Assembly (NCBI GenBank): GCA_934589325.1
Contig: CAKTNU010000046.1
Coordinates: 1 to 9,982 of the forward strand
Length of the DNA stretch: 9,982 bases
Reading direction: 5' to 3'
DNA from: an uncultured Oscillospiraceae bacterium
GTDB taxonomy: Bacteria; Bacillota_A; Clostridia; Oscillospirales; Oscillospiraceae
Each line of letters starts with the position of its first letter. Position 1 is the first letter of the stretch. Both the position numbers and the translations under genes were made by a program. Under the pieces are notes generated by a model. The model saw nothing but the letters and a program-made list of their open reading frames with translations. It made no database searches and was not told where the DNA came from. Of the stretch, positions 1 to 7,395 are shown piece by piece.

Positions 1-198
1 GTGCTGAAGATCGGCGCGCAGGGCATGGAGACCGCCGCCGGAGTACCGAACCAGATATACCTGATAATCCAGACTGTCGTAATATTCTGCATGGCAGCCG
101 AAAAGGGCATCCGCGCCTCGCTCGCCGCAAGGAGCGAGCGCCGCCGCGCGCAGGCCGCCGCGATAGCGAGAGTGAAGGAGGCGAACGAAAATGAATGA
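1..198 (+). CDS. ABC transporter permease, BMP/nucleoside-import type, C-terminal fragment
   Basis: This is the last 65 codons of a gene that begins before the window, so the GTG at base 1 is an internal valine codon and not a start. The visible part has one hydrophobic segment (about residues 18-33, around IYLIIQTVVIFCMAA) followed by a basic tail rich in Arg and Ala, which is how the cytoplasmic C-terminus of YufP/NupB-like inner-membrane permeases ends. Assignment rests mainly on context: it overlaps by 8 bp the next permease, which is clearly of the BPD_transp_2 family, and these importers normally have two different permease subunits encoded side by side. Its stop TGA lies inside the start of that second gene, which suggests translational coupling. 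The substrate-binding lipoprotein and ATPase would be expected upstream. Substrate is inferred to be a nucleoside or related compound; a sugar is possible. Confidence 0.7.
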   Translation: MLKIGAQGMETAAGVPNQIYLIIQTVVIFCMAAEKGIRASLAARSERRRAQAAAIARVKEANENE

Positions 199-1132
199 TA
201 TCCTCGCCAGCATTTTTTCCGCCGGCACCTTCAACCAGATGCTGCGCAGCGCTACCCCTGTCGCCCTTGCCGCGCTCGGCGGGCTCATGACGGAGCATGC
301 CGGCATCATGAACATCGGCATGGATGGCATGATACTTATGGGCGCCTTCGTCGGCGCAGTCGGCAGCTATTTTCTCGCCTCGGCCGCGATGGGCGTACTG
401 TGTGCGATAGGCTTCGGCATCCTAGTCGGGCTGTTCTTCGCGCTCTTTGTTGTCAAGCTCAAGAGCGACGAGTTTATAATCGGCTGTGCACTCAACACCT
501 TCGCCGCGGGCGCGACGGCATACCTCTCGCGTGCGATATTCGGGCTGTCCGGCACCTCGGGCTACACCGTGCCGCATCTGCCGACAGTGCGCATCCCGCT
601 CATTGAGGATATCCCGTTCATCGGCGAGATACTCAGCGGCAACTCGGTATTCATCTATATCACCTGGCTGCTGGTCATAGTGATGTGGCTGTTCGTGTAC
701 AAAACCCCCTACGGCTTCTGGATACGCGCTGCGGGTGAGCAGCCGGAGACTCTGCGCACTGCCGGCATCAGCCCGGAGAAGATGAAATGGACAGCCAGCA
801 TACTCTGCGGTATTTTCTGCGGCATGGCCGGCGCGCATCTGTCGCTCGGCTACCTCAACGGCAGCTTTGTCGAGGGCATGTCCGCCTCCCGTGGATACAT
901 TGCCTTCGCCTGCGTGATATTTGCCGCCGCAAACCCGTCCAAAGCATATCTCGCGGCGCTTATGTTCGGCTTCTTCGACGCGCTGGGGCTGCGTCTGCAG
1001 AACTATATCAGCTCCGATCTGACCGCGACCATACCTTACATCATCACCGTCGTCATGATGGTATATGTCGTCGTCAGCAAGCAGAAAAAGCGTGAACGCA
1101 TCCACAGGCTCAACGCCAGGCGCAGCATGTGA
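191..1132 (+). CDS. ABC transporter permease, BMP/nucleoside-import type (YufQ/NupC-like)
   Basis: This is a complete 313-residue integral membrane subunit of a high-affinity importer, likely pairing with the permease just upstream to form the translocation pore. Residues 29-58 carry the family hallmark of a glycine-rich segment with EHAGIMNIGMDGM followed by a GAFVG turn. A cytoplasmic loop at about 178-199 (IRAAGEQPETLRTAGIS) matches the conserved AxGE-P-AA--AGI motif that docks the ATPase. About eight hydrophobic segments are visible, and the protein ends in a basic tail. Length is typical of BPD_transp_2 permeases (about 300-320). The ATG is supported by AAGGAGG at 175-181, nine bases upstream. 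It is the last gene of its operon, followed after 15 bp by a long hairpin. Nucleosides (as for B. subtilis NupNOPQ or streptococcal PnrA systems) are the best substrate guess, but no binding protein is visible to settle it. Confidence 0.88.
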   Translation: MNDILASIFSAGTFNQMLRSATPVALAALGGLMTEHAGIMNIGMDGMILMGAFVGAVGSYFLASAAMGVLCAIGFGILVGLFFALFVVKLKSDEFIIGCALNTFAAGATAYLSRAIFGLSGTSGYTVPHLPTVRIPLIEDIPFIGEILSGNSVFIYITWLLVIVMWLFVYKTPYGFWIRAAGEQPETLRTAGISPEKMKWTASILCGIFCGMAGAHLSLGYLNGSFVEGMSASRGYIAFACVIFAAANPSKAYLAALMFGFFDALGLRLQNYISSDLTATIPYIITVVMMVYVVVSKQKKRERIHRLNARRSM

Positions 1133-1147
1133 CCGATATCAGAATAT

Positions 1148-1204
1148 GCAGAGAGCCCGCATACGCATGGAAAATTTCCATGCGTATGCGGGCTCTCTGC
1201 TTTT
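1148..1204. terminator. Long perfect hairpin between convergent operons, probable terminator
   Basis: A perfect inverted repeat has 26-base arms (1148-1173 and 1175-1200) around a single central base; in RNA it would fold with a small AU loop around 1171-1177. On the plus strand it is followed directly by TTTT (1201-1204) and another T run, giving a Rho-independent terminator for the permease operon. The minus-strand histidine kinase stops at 1203-1205, so the T-tract overlaps its stop codon and the hairpin begins two bases beyond that codon. On the minus strand the tail (ATATTCT) is poor in T, so termination there may be weaker. Shared use by both operons is an inference. Confidence 0.85.
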
Positions 1205-3116
1205 ACTTTGCCAGGTCGAAACTCAGTGTGACCTTGAACAGGTCCCCGTCTATCGTCAGGTCAAGGTCGCCCTTTTGGAGCCGGGCCAGACTCTGTGCTA
1301 TATTCAGCCCGAGCCCGCTTCCCTCGGTATTGCGTGAGCTGTCCCCGCGGACGAAGCGCTCCATCAACTCGTCGCTGGAGATATTGAGCTGGCCGCTGGA
1401 GATATTGCGGAAGGTCACGACTGCCTTCCCCTCCCGCTCGCATACCTCGAGATATACCCGCGTCCCACGCAGTGAATACTTGCAGATATTGTTCAGCAGG
1501 TTATCAAAAATGCGCCACATATGCCGCCCGTCGGCCATTATCAGCACCGGCTTATCCGGTTTTGTCAGCACGGGCTCCAGTCCGGCGGCGGCGAGCTTTT
1601 CGCCGTATTCGCCCAGACTCTGATCAAGCAATACGCCAACATCGCACAGCGCGGCGTTGACGCTCAGGCTGCCGGTGGATGCCTTGGACGCTTCGAGCAG
1701 GTCGTCGATGAGCTTTTTGAGACGTGCCGACTGCCGCTGCAGAACGTCTATATATTCGCGCATCTTCTCATTCTCGGGCTTTTCCTTGCCGATGAGGTCG
1801 ACATAGTTGATTATCGATGTCAGCGGAGTCTTGATATCGTGCGAGACATTCGTGATGAGCTCGGTCCTGAAATGCTCGCTGCGCATCCGCGCCTCTACCG
1901 CACGTGATACTCCGTCGCGTATCGTGTTCAGCTCCTCGCCGTACTCTCTGAACGGGCCGTAGAGCTTTGCGGTATCCACGGTGCTGCTCTCGTCGCCGTC
2001 GGCCAGCCTTCTGCCCGCGGCCAGCAGCTTTTTCATGCATATCGCCGTGTATATCAGCGCTGCGGCCAGCGGCACGTTGACGATGAACCATATCACGCCG
2101 CTGCCGGTCGCCAGAAGCTCCAGTATGAGTATCACGGCGACGACCACGCAGGTCTTCGGCACGAGCGGCATGTCCCTGACGATCCCTCCGATGATGCGGC
2201 AGGCACTGCGGATAAGTCTCCACACCCACGCCAGCACCTTGTAGATGATGCAGCCCTTGATAAGTCCGCCTGCTTTTATGCGTACCGCAAAGCTCATGAT
2301 ATACAGCAGTATCAGCAGCGCCGCGGCCAGCACGACCAGGCAAGAGAGCATAATGAGCAGGAGACTGTCGTAATATGTCTCTGCCAGTATCGCCCACAGG
2401 CAGGAGAGTGCGATGATCATCAGGAGGGTAAACAGGTCAAAGGGTATCTTGTCGACAAAGCTTGGCACGATATTCTCGCTGCCCGCCCGGTGTCCCGCGG
2501 CACAGATCAGGAAGATGAACAGTATCACGCACAGGACGAAGGACACCGCCGCGATCACGATGAGCCGGTAACGGTAGTTATAGACCAGATTCACCCAGTG
2601 CAGGCGGACAAAGGTGTCGGAGTTGTCGCCTTCGGCCGGCTCGCTGAGGATGTAGCCCTCGATGACTACATTGCTCCGGCTTGAATAGGAGTCACTTCTG
2701 CTGCCGGAGCCGCTGTCCTCGGTAATGACAAAATCCGTATCGCTGAGATTCAGCTCGGGGATGTAGTACGACTCCTCGGAGTACCATTGGTAGTCCGCTC
2801 CGTCAAGTCCGTCGAACAGGATTTTGCCGCTCGCCTTGTCGCGCAGGATAAAGCGGAACGCGCTGTCCAGACCGCTTCGGTACTGCGTATAGTCCGCGCT
2901 GAAACCGTTGTACATGCGCTCGAAGGTCTGATTCATCTGAGAGTATCCCATGTTCGACAGCACACGGTCGCGCAGCGTGTTGGAATTGCCGGCATAGCCG
3001 CCCGCATCGGCTACCAGACCCACGCCTATGAGCGAGCCGACGAATGTTATGCCGAATATCACCAGCAGAAACACAGCCGCGGCCTTTGCCGCGAAGCTGC
3101 TTTTGAGTTTGCTCAT
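1203..3116 (-). CDS. Multi-pass membrane sensor histidine kinase (HAMP-like, VanS-type core)
   Basis: This 637-residue membrane kinase autophosphorylates on histidine and passes phosphate to the response regulator encoded just upstream. An N-terminal membrane segment (about 12-34) is followed by a probably extracellular domain to about 183 with a Ser/Gly/Arg-rich stretch near 134-149. A further membrane segment lies at 184-206, and about four more lie between 228 and 361. A HAMP-like linker (about 362-415) leads into the HisKA domain with phospho-acceptor H426 in NVSHDIKTPL. The HATPase_c domain has N-box residues D538, N539, N542 and N543, and G-box GSGLG at 599-603. The ATG overlaps the regulator's stop (ATGA, 3113-3116), indicating translational coupling. 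The extra membrane block makes it longer than a two-helix kinase, so it may sense something in or near the membrane. No target gene is adjacent; the stimulus is unknown. Confidence 0.93.
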   Translation of the reverse strand: MSKLKSSFAAKAAAVFLLVIFGITFVGSLIGVGLVADAGGYAGNSNTLRDRVLSNMGYSQMNQTFERMYNGFSADYTQYRSGLDSAFRFILRDKASGKILFDGLDGADYQWYSEESYYIPELNLSDTDFVITEDSGSGSRSDSYSSRSNVVIEGYILSEPAEGDNSDTFVRLHWVNLVYNYRYRLIVIAAVSFVLCVILFIFLICAAGHRAGSENIVPSFVDKIPFDLFTLLMIIALSCLWAILAETYYDSLLLIMLSCLVVLAAALLILLYIMSFAVRIKAGGLIKGCIIYKVLAWVWRLIRSACRIIGGIVRDMPLVPKTCVVVAVILILELLATGSGVIWFIVNVPLAAALIYTAICMKKLLAAGRRLADGDESSTVDTAKLYGPFREYGEELNTIRDGVSRAVEARMRSEHFRTELITNVSHDIKTPLTSIINYVDLIGKEKPENEKMREYIDVLQRQSARLKKLIDDLLEASKASTGSLSVNAALCDVGVLLDQSLGEYGEKLAAAGLEPVLTKPDKPVLIMADGRHMWRIFDNLLNNICKYSLRGTRVYLEVCEREGKAVVTFRNISSGQLNISSDELMERFVRGDSSRNTEGSGLGLNIAQSLARLQKGDLDLTIDGDLFKVTLSFDLAK

Positions 3117-3808
3117 GTCTTACCCCTCTCGATCTTATAGCCCTGCCCCCAGACCGCCTTGAGATAGCGCGGCTCGGCAGGGTTTATCTCTATTTTTTCG
3201 CGGATATGCCGGATGTGGACGGCCACGGTGCTCTCCGCGCCGTAGGGCTCGTCGTTCCAGACCCGCTGATACAGCACCTTCGGCGGGAATACCTCGCCGG
3301 GGTGCTCCATGAGGAGCTTGAGGATATCGTACTCGGTCGGCGTCAGGCTGACCTTTTCCCCGTCTACGGTGACTTCCTTGCTGCGGTCGTCAAGACATAT
3401 GCCGTCCAGCCGCAGGCAACTCTCCTTCACCGTACCGCCGCCGAGCTGCATATAGCGCCTGAGCTGGGAACGGACGCGGGCAAGCATCTCTACGGGATTG
3501 AAGGGCTTTGTAATATAGTCGTCCGCGCCGACATTCAGGCCGAGCACCTTGTCTGTGTCCTCGCCCTTTGCAGTCAGCAGTATCACGGGCAGATTGCTCT
3601 CCTCGCGGAGCTTGACCATGGCGCTGATACCGTCCATCTCTGGCATCATGATGTCCATCAGGACGAGATGTATCTCCTGCGCACGGATGATCGCCAGCGC
3701 CTCACGGCCGTTGTAGGCGCAGTATGTGCGGTATCCATCCGCCTCGAGATAAATTTTCAGCGCAGAAACTATGTCCTTTTCGTCATCGCAGATAAGTATA
3801 TTGTACAA
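3113..3808 (-). CDS. Response regulator transcription factor, OmpR/PhoB family (VanR-like)
   Basis: This is a DNA-binding partner of the histidine kinase that follows it. The receiver domain (about 1-118) has the acidic pair D8-D9, phospho-acceptor D52 in LVLMDIMMPEMDG, switch T79 in LLTAKG and K101 in YITKPFNP. A C-terminal winged-helix domain (about 130-230) includes LTPTEYDILKLLMEHPGEVF and ends with the VRHIREKIE and GQGYKIE signatures of OmpR regulators. I chose the TTG at 3806-3808, giving 231 residues beginning MYNILICDDE. The family commonly starts that way, and GAGGTG lies six bases upstream. An in-frame GTG at 3815-3817 would add three residues, but it lacks a spaced ribosome binding site and would leave almost no leader behind the candidate promoter. 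The target regulon is unknown. Confidence 0.93.
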   Translation of the reverse strand: MYNILICDDEKDIVSALKIYLEADGYRTYCAYNGREALAIIRAQEIHLVLMDIMMPEMDGISAMVKLREESNLPVILLTAKGEDTDKVLGLNVGADDYITKPFNPVEMLARVRSQLRRYMQLGGGTVKESCLRLDGICLDDRSKEVTVDGEKVSLTPTEYDILKLLMEHPGEVFPPKVLYQRVWNDEPYGAESTVAVHIRHIREKIEINPAEPRYLKAVWGQGYKIERGKT

Positions 3809-3827
3809 TCTCCTCACCTCGCGTACT

Positions 3828-3856
3828 ATATTAACGTATCATGGCTTAAAAACCAA
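3828..3856 (-). promoter_or_regulatory. Candidate promoter for the two-component operon
   Basis: On the minus strand, TTGGTT (3851-3856) is separated by 17 bases from TAATAT (3828-3833). A second possible -10 box, TATAGT, lies at 3825-3830. The -35 match is poor and the -10 match is moderate. It is the only reasonable sigma-A-like site between the lepA-side terminator and the regulator gene. A start near 3821 would give a leader of about a dozen bases ahead of the TTG start codon. Confidence 0.35.
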
Positions 3857-3862
3857 GGGGAT

Positions 3863-3907
3863 AAATTATTAAGAAAACTTTAACCGGTCTTGCGACCGGT
3901 TAAAGTT
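3863..3907 (-). terminator. Rho-independent terminator of lepA
   Basis: On the minus strand a perfect 14-bp stem (arms 3894-3907 and 3876-3889) with a 4-base loop is followed by a T-rich tail (TTCTTAATAATTT). It starts 10 bases after the lepA stop codon. It separates the XRE-lepA operon from the two-component operon on the same strand, so the latter needs its own promoter. Confidence 0.85.
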
Positions 3908-3917
3908 CATTTCATTA

Positions 3918-5723
3918 TCATTCGTCGAGCTTGAGGACGGCGAGGAACGCCTCGGTCGGTATCTGGACGGTACCGAGCTGGCGCATCTTCTTTTTGCCCT
4001 CCTTCTGCTTCTCCAGCAGCTTTTTCTTTCGCGTGATATCGCCGCCGTAGCATTTTGCAAGCACGTCCTTGCGCATTGCCTTGACCGTCTCTCTGGCGAT
4101 TATCTTGCCGCCGATGGCCGCCTGGATCGGCACCTCGAAGAGCTGACGCGGAATATTCTCCTTGAGCTTTTCGCACAGCCGCCGGGCACGGGGATATGCC
4201 TTTTCGCGGTGCGCAATGAAGCTGAGCGCATCGACCTGATCGCCGTTCAGGAGCATGTCGACCTTCACCAGGTCGCTGGTGCGGTACTCGCTCAGCTCAT
4301 AGTCGAGCGAAGCATAGCCCTTGGTGCGCGCCTTGAGCGTGTCGAAGAAGTCATATATTATTTCGTTGAGCGGCATCTCATAATGCAGCTCGACAAGGCG
4401 TGTGTCGAGATACTGCATATTCTTGTAATCGCCGCGCCTCTCCTGGCAGAGCGGCATGATATTGCCGACAAACTCGTTCGGCGTGATTATCGATACCTTG
4501 ACATATGGCTCATATGCCTCGGCAATACTTGCGACGTCGGGATAATTGTGGGGATTATCGACCATGACAATGCTGCCGTCGGTCTTGACGACCTTATAAA
4601 TAACGCTCGGCAGCGTGGTGACAAGCTCCAGATTGAACTCGCGCTCCAGCCGCTCCTGGATTATTTCCATGTGCAGCATCCCGAGGAAGCCGCAGCGGAA
4701 GCCAAAGCCGAGAGCGACAGAGCTTTCCGGCTCGTAGGACAGGGACGCATCGTTGAGCTTCAGCTTGTCCAGCGCGTCGCGCAGGTCGGGGTATTTTGAA
4801 CCGTCCTCGGTGTAAATTCCGCAGTAGACCATCGGTCGCGCCGGCCGATAGCCGGGCAGCTCGTTTGCAGTAGGGTTCTCGGCGCTGGTGACTGTGTCAC
4901 CCACCTGCGTGTCTGCGACATTTTTGATGCTGGCAGTGAAATAGCCGACATCTCCCGCGGACAGTTCATCGCACGGGTCAAGCCCTATCGGGCGCAGGTG
5001 CCCAAGCTCCACGACCTTGTACTTTGCGTCGGTGGACATGAGCAGTATCTCATCGTCCCGGTGCAGTACGCCGTCCATCACACGCATAAAGACTATGACG
5101 CCACGGTAATTGTCGTACTGGCTGTCAAATATCAGCGCCTTGAACGGGGCGTCCGGGTCACCCGACGGTGCGGGGACGTTCTTGACGATATCGTCCAGCA
5201 CCGCGTCGATATTAAGGCCGATCTTTGCGCTTATCTCCGGCGCATCCTGCGCGGGTATGCCGATTATCTCCTCTATCTCGTCCTTCACGCGCTGCGGGTC
5301 GGCGGCCGGAAGATCGATCTTGTTGATGACCGGGAGTATCTCAAGGTCGTTATCAAGCGCAAGGTAGGTGTTCGACAGCGTCTGCGCCTCGACGCCCTGC
5401 GATGCGTCCACGACCAGCACCGCGCCTTCGCAGGCGGCGAGCGAACGGCTGACCTCATAGTTGAAGTCGACGTGACCCGGGGTATCAATGAGATTGAGCG
5501 TATAGCTCTGCCCGTCGGCAGCCTTGTAATTCAGCCCGACGGCGCGGGCCTTTATCGTAATGCCGCGCTCGCGCTCAAGATCCATGTTGTCAAGTATCTG
5601 ATCCTCCATCACGCGCTGCTCCACTGCGCCGCACTTTTCTATAAGCCGGTCGGAGAGCGTGGACTTGCCGTGGTCTATGTGAGCTATTATGGAAAAATTG
5701 CGTATGAGCTTCTGATCCGTCAT
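3918..5723 (-). CDS. lepA: Elongation factor 4 (LepA), ribosome-associated translational GTPase
   Basis: EF4 is a cytoplasmic GTPase that binds the ribosome; it has been linked to back-translocation under stress and to initiation or 30S biogenesis. The GTPase domain shows G1 AHIDHGKST (14-22), G2 RERGIT (51-56), G3 DTPGH (80-84) and G4 NKID (134-137). The EF-G-like domains follow. The LepA-specific C-terminus is intact, with [19 protein letters not shown] and the [13 protein letters not shown] ending. At 601 residues it has the normal family length. The ATG is supported by AGGAG seven bases upstream, a site lying inside the end of the preceding XRE gene, which stops only 2 bp before. lepA is therefore very likely co-transcribed and translationally coupled with that regulator. 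In many Firmicutes lepA sits by spoIIP and hemW-hrcA; here none of these neighbours is present. Confidence 0.98.
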   Translation of the reverse strand: MTDQKLIRNFSIIAHIDHGKSTLSDRLIEKCGAVEQRVMEDQILDNMDLERERGITIKARAVGLNYKAADGQSYTLNLIDTPGHVDFNYEVSRSLAACEGAVLVVDASQGVEAQTLSNTYLALDNDLEILPVINKIDLPAADPQRVKDEIEEIIGIPAQDAPEISAKIGLNIDAVLDDIVKNVPAPSGDPDAPFKALIFDSQYDNYRGVIVFMRVMDGVLHRDDEILLMSTDAKYKVVELGHLRPIGLDPCDELSAGDVGYFTASIKNVADTQVGDTVTSAENPTANELPGYRPARPMVYCGIYTEDGSKYPDLRDALDKLKLNDASLSYEPESSVALGFGFRCGFLGMLHMEIIQERLEREFNLELVTTLPSVIYKVVKTDGSIVMVDNPHNYPDVASIAEAYEPYVKVSIITPNEFVGNIMPLCQERRGDYKNMQYLDTRLVELHYEMPLNEIIYDFFDTLKARTKGYASLDYELSEYRTSDLVKVDMLLNGDQVDALSFIAHREKAYPRARRLCEKLKENIPRQLFEVPIQAAIGGKIIARETVKAMRKDVLAKCYGGDITRKKKLLEKQKEGKKKMRQLGTVQIPTEAFLAVLKLDE

Positions 5724-5725
5724 AG

Positions 5726-6049
5726 TCAGTCTCCTGTAGTAAGTTCGGGTCCGGTGAGGCTGCGTTCGGCCTCGCTGACGATGCCGCGCAGCTTTTCGAG
5801 GAAGAGCCTTGCGGTCTCGGCGGCCTGCCCGTCGCTGGCCGGCTTATTGCTGCGGCAGAGCAGATAGTCCGAGGTAACGCCGTAATAGTCGCATACGCGG
5901 CAGACAAAGGCAAGCCCCGGTTCGCGGGTGCCGTTTTCATAGTGGCTCAGCAGCGCCTGACTTATTCCGAGGTCGGCGGCAGCCTTGCGCTGGCTTATAT
6001 TTTTCTCCCGGCGCAGCGCCGAGAGGGTCTGCGGGAAAGTCCTGTCCAT
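5726..6049 (-). CDS. Small XRE-family helix-turn-helix regulator
   Basis: This 107-residue protein has a Cro/CI-type DNA-binding domain at about residues 7-65. The recognisable HTH core is [20 protein letters not shown], followed by NGTREP and the closing helix pair ending near DYLL. The short tail (about 66-107) is hydrophilic with one helical stretch and no recognisable ligand or protease domain. I start it at the ATG at 6047-6049. An in-frame TTG ten codons earlier is less likely, because GGAGAG lies between the two, 11 bases before the ATG. It is the first gene of an operon with lepA, with 2 bp between the genes. A palindrome over the -10 box of its own promoter suggests autorepression, which is an inference. 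Many Clostridia carry such small XRE proteins of unknown role. I cannot say what signal it reads. Confidence 0.88.
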   Translation of the reverse strand: MDRTFPQTLSALRREKNISQRKAAADLGISQALLSHYENGTREPGLAFVCRVCDYYGVTSDYLLCRSNKPASDGQAAETARLFLEKLRGIVSEAERSLTGPELTTGD

Positions 6050-6094
6050 CTCTTGTTTTTCTCTCCAATTATCTCTCAAATTATGATTACGATT

Positions 6095-6107
6095 TGTATA
6101 TTATACA
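6095..6107. promoter_or_regulatory. Candidate operator palindrome over the XRE promoter -10 box
   Basis: A perfect 13-base inverted repeat, TGTATA-T-TATACA, completely contains the -10 hexamer of the XRE-lepA promoter. Small XRE proteins often bind short palindromes over their own promoters. Because AT-rich -10 regions are partly self-complementary by nature, chance is a real alternative. Confidence 0.4.
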
Positions 6108-6128
6108 GACCTGTCAGGGATTTGTAAA
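6100..6128 (-). promoter_or_regulatory. Sigma-A-type promoter for the XRE-lepA operon
   Basis: On the minus strand, TTTACA (6123-6128, 5 of 6 to consensus) lies 17 bases from a perfect TATAAT (6100-6105). Transcription would start near 6093 and give a leader of about 44 bases before the XRE start codon. The spacer carries a small CCTG-A-CAGG inverted repeat. Confidence 0.75.
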
Positions 6129-6221
6129 TAGCAAAATTGCGTGAAAATCTGCTCTGCGGGGACGTTTTTTCGGCAATATCGCATTTTTTGATCAAAAGCG
6201 GTCAATAATGCCGTAAAGTCC

Positions 6222-6250
6222 TTGAAAAACGCGCCCGAACGTGGTAAATT
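6222..6250 (+). promoter_or_regulatory. Sigma-A-type promoter for pta
   Basis: TTGAAA (6222-6227, 5 of 6) is followed after 17 bases by TAAATT (6245-6250, 4 of 6). The predicted start near 6257 gives a leader of about 36 bases that includes GGAGGT at 6280-6285. A 12-base palindrome, TTTTGATCAAAA, lies at 6186-6197, upstream of the -35 box. The promoter is divergent to that of XRE-lepA. Confidence 0.6.
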
Positions 6251-6292
6251 AGAGCTTGCAGATACCAAACACTTCTTTTGGAGGTAACCGTT

Positions 6293-7291
6293 ATGTTTGA
6301 AAATCTTATTGAGATCCTGAAGAAAAATCCCCGCAGGATAGTTTATACCGAGGGTACCGACGCACGTATCCTTGAATCTGCCGACCGCCTCAAAAAGGGC
6401 GGCTTCCTCACCCCTGTCCTCGTCGGCAATGTTGACGACGTGAAGGCCGCTGCCGCAAAGGGCGGCTTTGACATTGAGGGTCTCGAGATCCTCGATCCCG
6501 CGACCTATGACCGCATGGATGAGATGGTATCCACCATGGTCGAGCTCCGCAAGGGCAAGATGAGCCCCGAGGAGTGCCGTGCAAGCCTCATGAAGGGCAA
6601 CTACTTCGGCACCATGCTCGTCAAGATGGGCGTTGCCGACGCTCTGCTCGGCGGCGCTACCTATTCCACTGCGGACACCGTGCGTCCCGCGCTCCAGCTC
6701 GTAAAGACCAAGAAGGGCGCAAACCTCGTCAGCTCCTGCTTCATCATGGTCCGCGGCGAAGAGATGCTCGCCATGGGCGACTGCGCAATAAATATCTCCT
6801 ACGAGGACAAGCTCGACAAGGACGGCAACGTTAAGCTCAGCGCTGCCCAGCAGCTCGCCGAGGTCGCCGTGGAGACCGCAAAGACCGCAAAGGTATTCGG
6901 CATCGACCCGAAGGTCGCCATGCTCTCCTATTCCACCAAGGGCTCCGGCAAGGGCGCGAATGTCGACCTTGTCCGCAATGCCACCGTCATTGCCAAAGAA
7001 ATGGCTCCAGACGTCGACATCGACGGTGAGATGCAGTTCGACGCCGCGGTCTCTCCCGTTGTCGGCCAGCTCAAGTTCCCCGGCAGCAAGGTCGCAGGCT
7101 ACGCCAACACCTTTATCTTCCCGGAGATTCAGTCCGGCAACATCGGCTACAAGATCGCCCAGCGTCTCGGCGGCTTCGACGCATACGGCCCCATTCTTCA
7201 GGGTCTGAACGCCCCGATAAACGACCTCAGCCGCGGCTGCAACGCCGAAGAGGTCTACCAGATGTCCATCATCACCGCCGCTCTCGCATAA
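6293..7291 (+). CDS. pta: Phosphate acetyltransferase (Pta)
   Basis: Pta interconverts acetyl-CoA plus phosphate with acetyl phosphate plus CoA in the cytoplasm. Acetate kinase then converts acetyl phosphate to acetate with ATP formation. The 332-residue protein is the short, single-domain form typical of Firmicutes, without the N-terminal regulatory domains of the E. coli enzyme. Recognisable family segments are VYTEGTDARI near 17-26, GGATYSTADTVRPALQ (120-135), LSYSTKGSGKG (211-221), the GEMQFDAA segment (245-252), and GPILQGLNAPINDLSRGC (299-316). The ATG at 6293 has GGAGGT eight bases upstream; an in-frame TTG at 6278 overlaps that site and is rejected. Codon use is strongly biased to C-ending codons such as ATC and CTC, unlike the ATA-rich neighbours, as expected for abundant enzyme. 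No acetate kinase gene lies next to it, although the pair is often adjacent. Confidence 0.97.
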   Translation: MFENLIEILKKNPRRIVYTEGTDARILESADRLKKGGFLTPVLVGNVDDVKAAAAKGGFDIEGLEILDPATYDRMDEMVSTMVELRKGKMSPEECRASLMKGNYFGTMLVKMGVADALLGGATYSTADTVRPALQLVKTKKGANLVSSCFIMVRGEEMLAMGDCAINISYEDKLDKDGNVKLSAAQQLAEVAVETAKTAKVFGIDPKVAMLSYSTKGSGKGANVDLVRNATVIAKEMAPDVDIDGEMQFDAAVSPVVGQLKFPGSKVAGYANTFIFPEIQSGNIGYKIAQRLGGFDAYGPILQGLNAPINDLSRGCNAEEVYQMSIITAALA

Positions 7292-7321
7292 GACCAGGCG
7301 ACCAGAGTTCAGTATCATTCC

Positions 7322-7356
7322 GAATACGGGAGCTGTTTTTGCAGTCTCCCGTATTC
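7322..7356 (+). terminator. Intercistronic hairpin after pta, weak terminator or attenuator
   Basis: An 11-bp perfect stem (GAATACGGGAG with its complement, arms 7322-7332 and 7346-7356) is extended by a CTG/CAG pairing across one bulged base, around a T-rich loop. The tail (TTGTATGT) is not a good T-tract. It lies 30 bases after the pta stop and 40 bases before tadA. Since I see no clear promoter for tadA, partial read-through from pta is the simplest reading. Confidence 0.55.
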
Positions 7357-7395
7357 TTGTATGTGCGGCACTGCACCGGCCGCGGGAGAACGTCT

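Noticed and set aside
422..1105. 227-codon open frame antisense to the second permease
   Set aside because: It lies wholly within a clear permease gene and has no domain or start signal of its own.
1373..1407. Direct repeat of 14 bases with 21-base period in the histidine kinase, giving NISSGQL-NISSDEL
   Set aside because: I recognise an NISxxxLNISxxEL pattern with the same spacing in many kinases of this family, so it is ancestral sequence and not a recent duplication.
4998..5867. 289-codon open frame antisense to lepA and the XRE gene
   Set aside because: It is a shadow of two well-identified genes, with a composition typical of reverse-complement translation and no family motif.
6135..6149. 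CodY-like box between the divergent pta and XRE promoters
   Set aside because: It has four mismatches to the AATTTTCWGAAAATT consensus, which is too weak in an AT-rich intergenic region.
6186..6197. 12-base palindrome TTTTGATCAAAA upstream of the pta promoter
   Set aside because: It is a perfect repeat but simple in sequence, and it matches no operator I know; kept only as a note in the promoter entry.
6101..7318. Long open frame of 405 codons antisense to pta
   Set aside because: It mirrors pta almost end to end; the strong C-ending codon bias of pta removes stop codons on the opposite strand. The product has no recognisable domain and no ribosome binding site.
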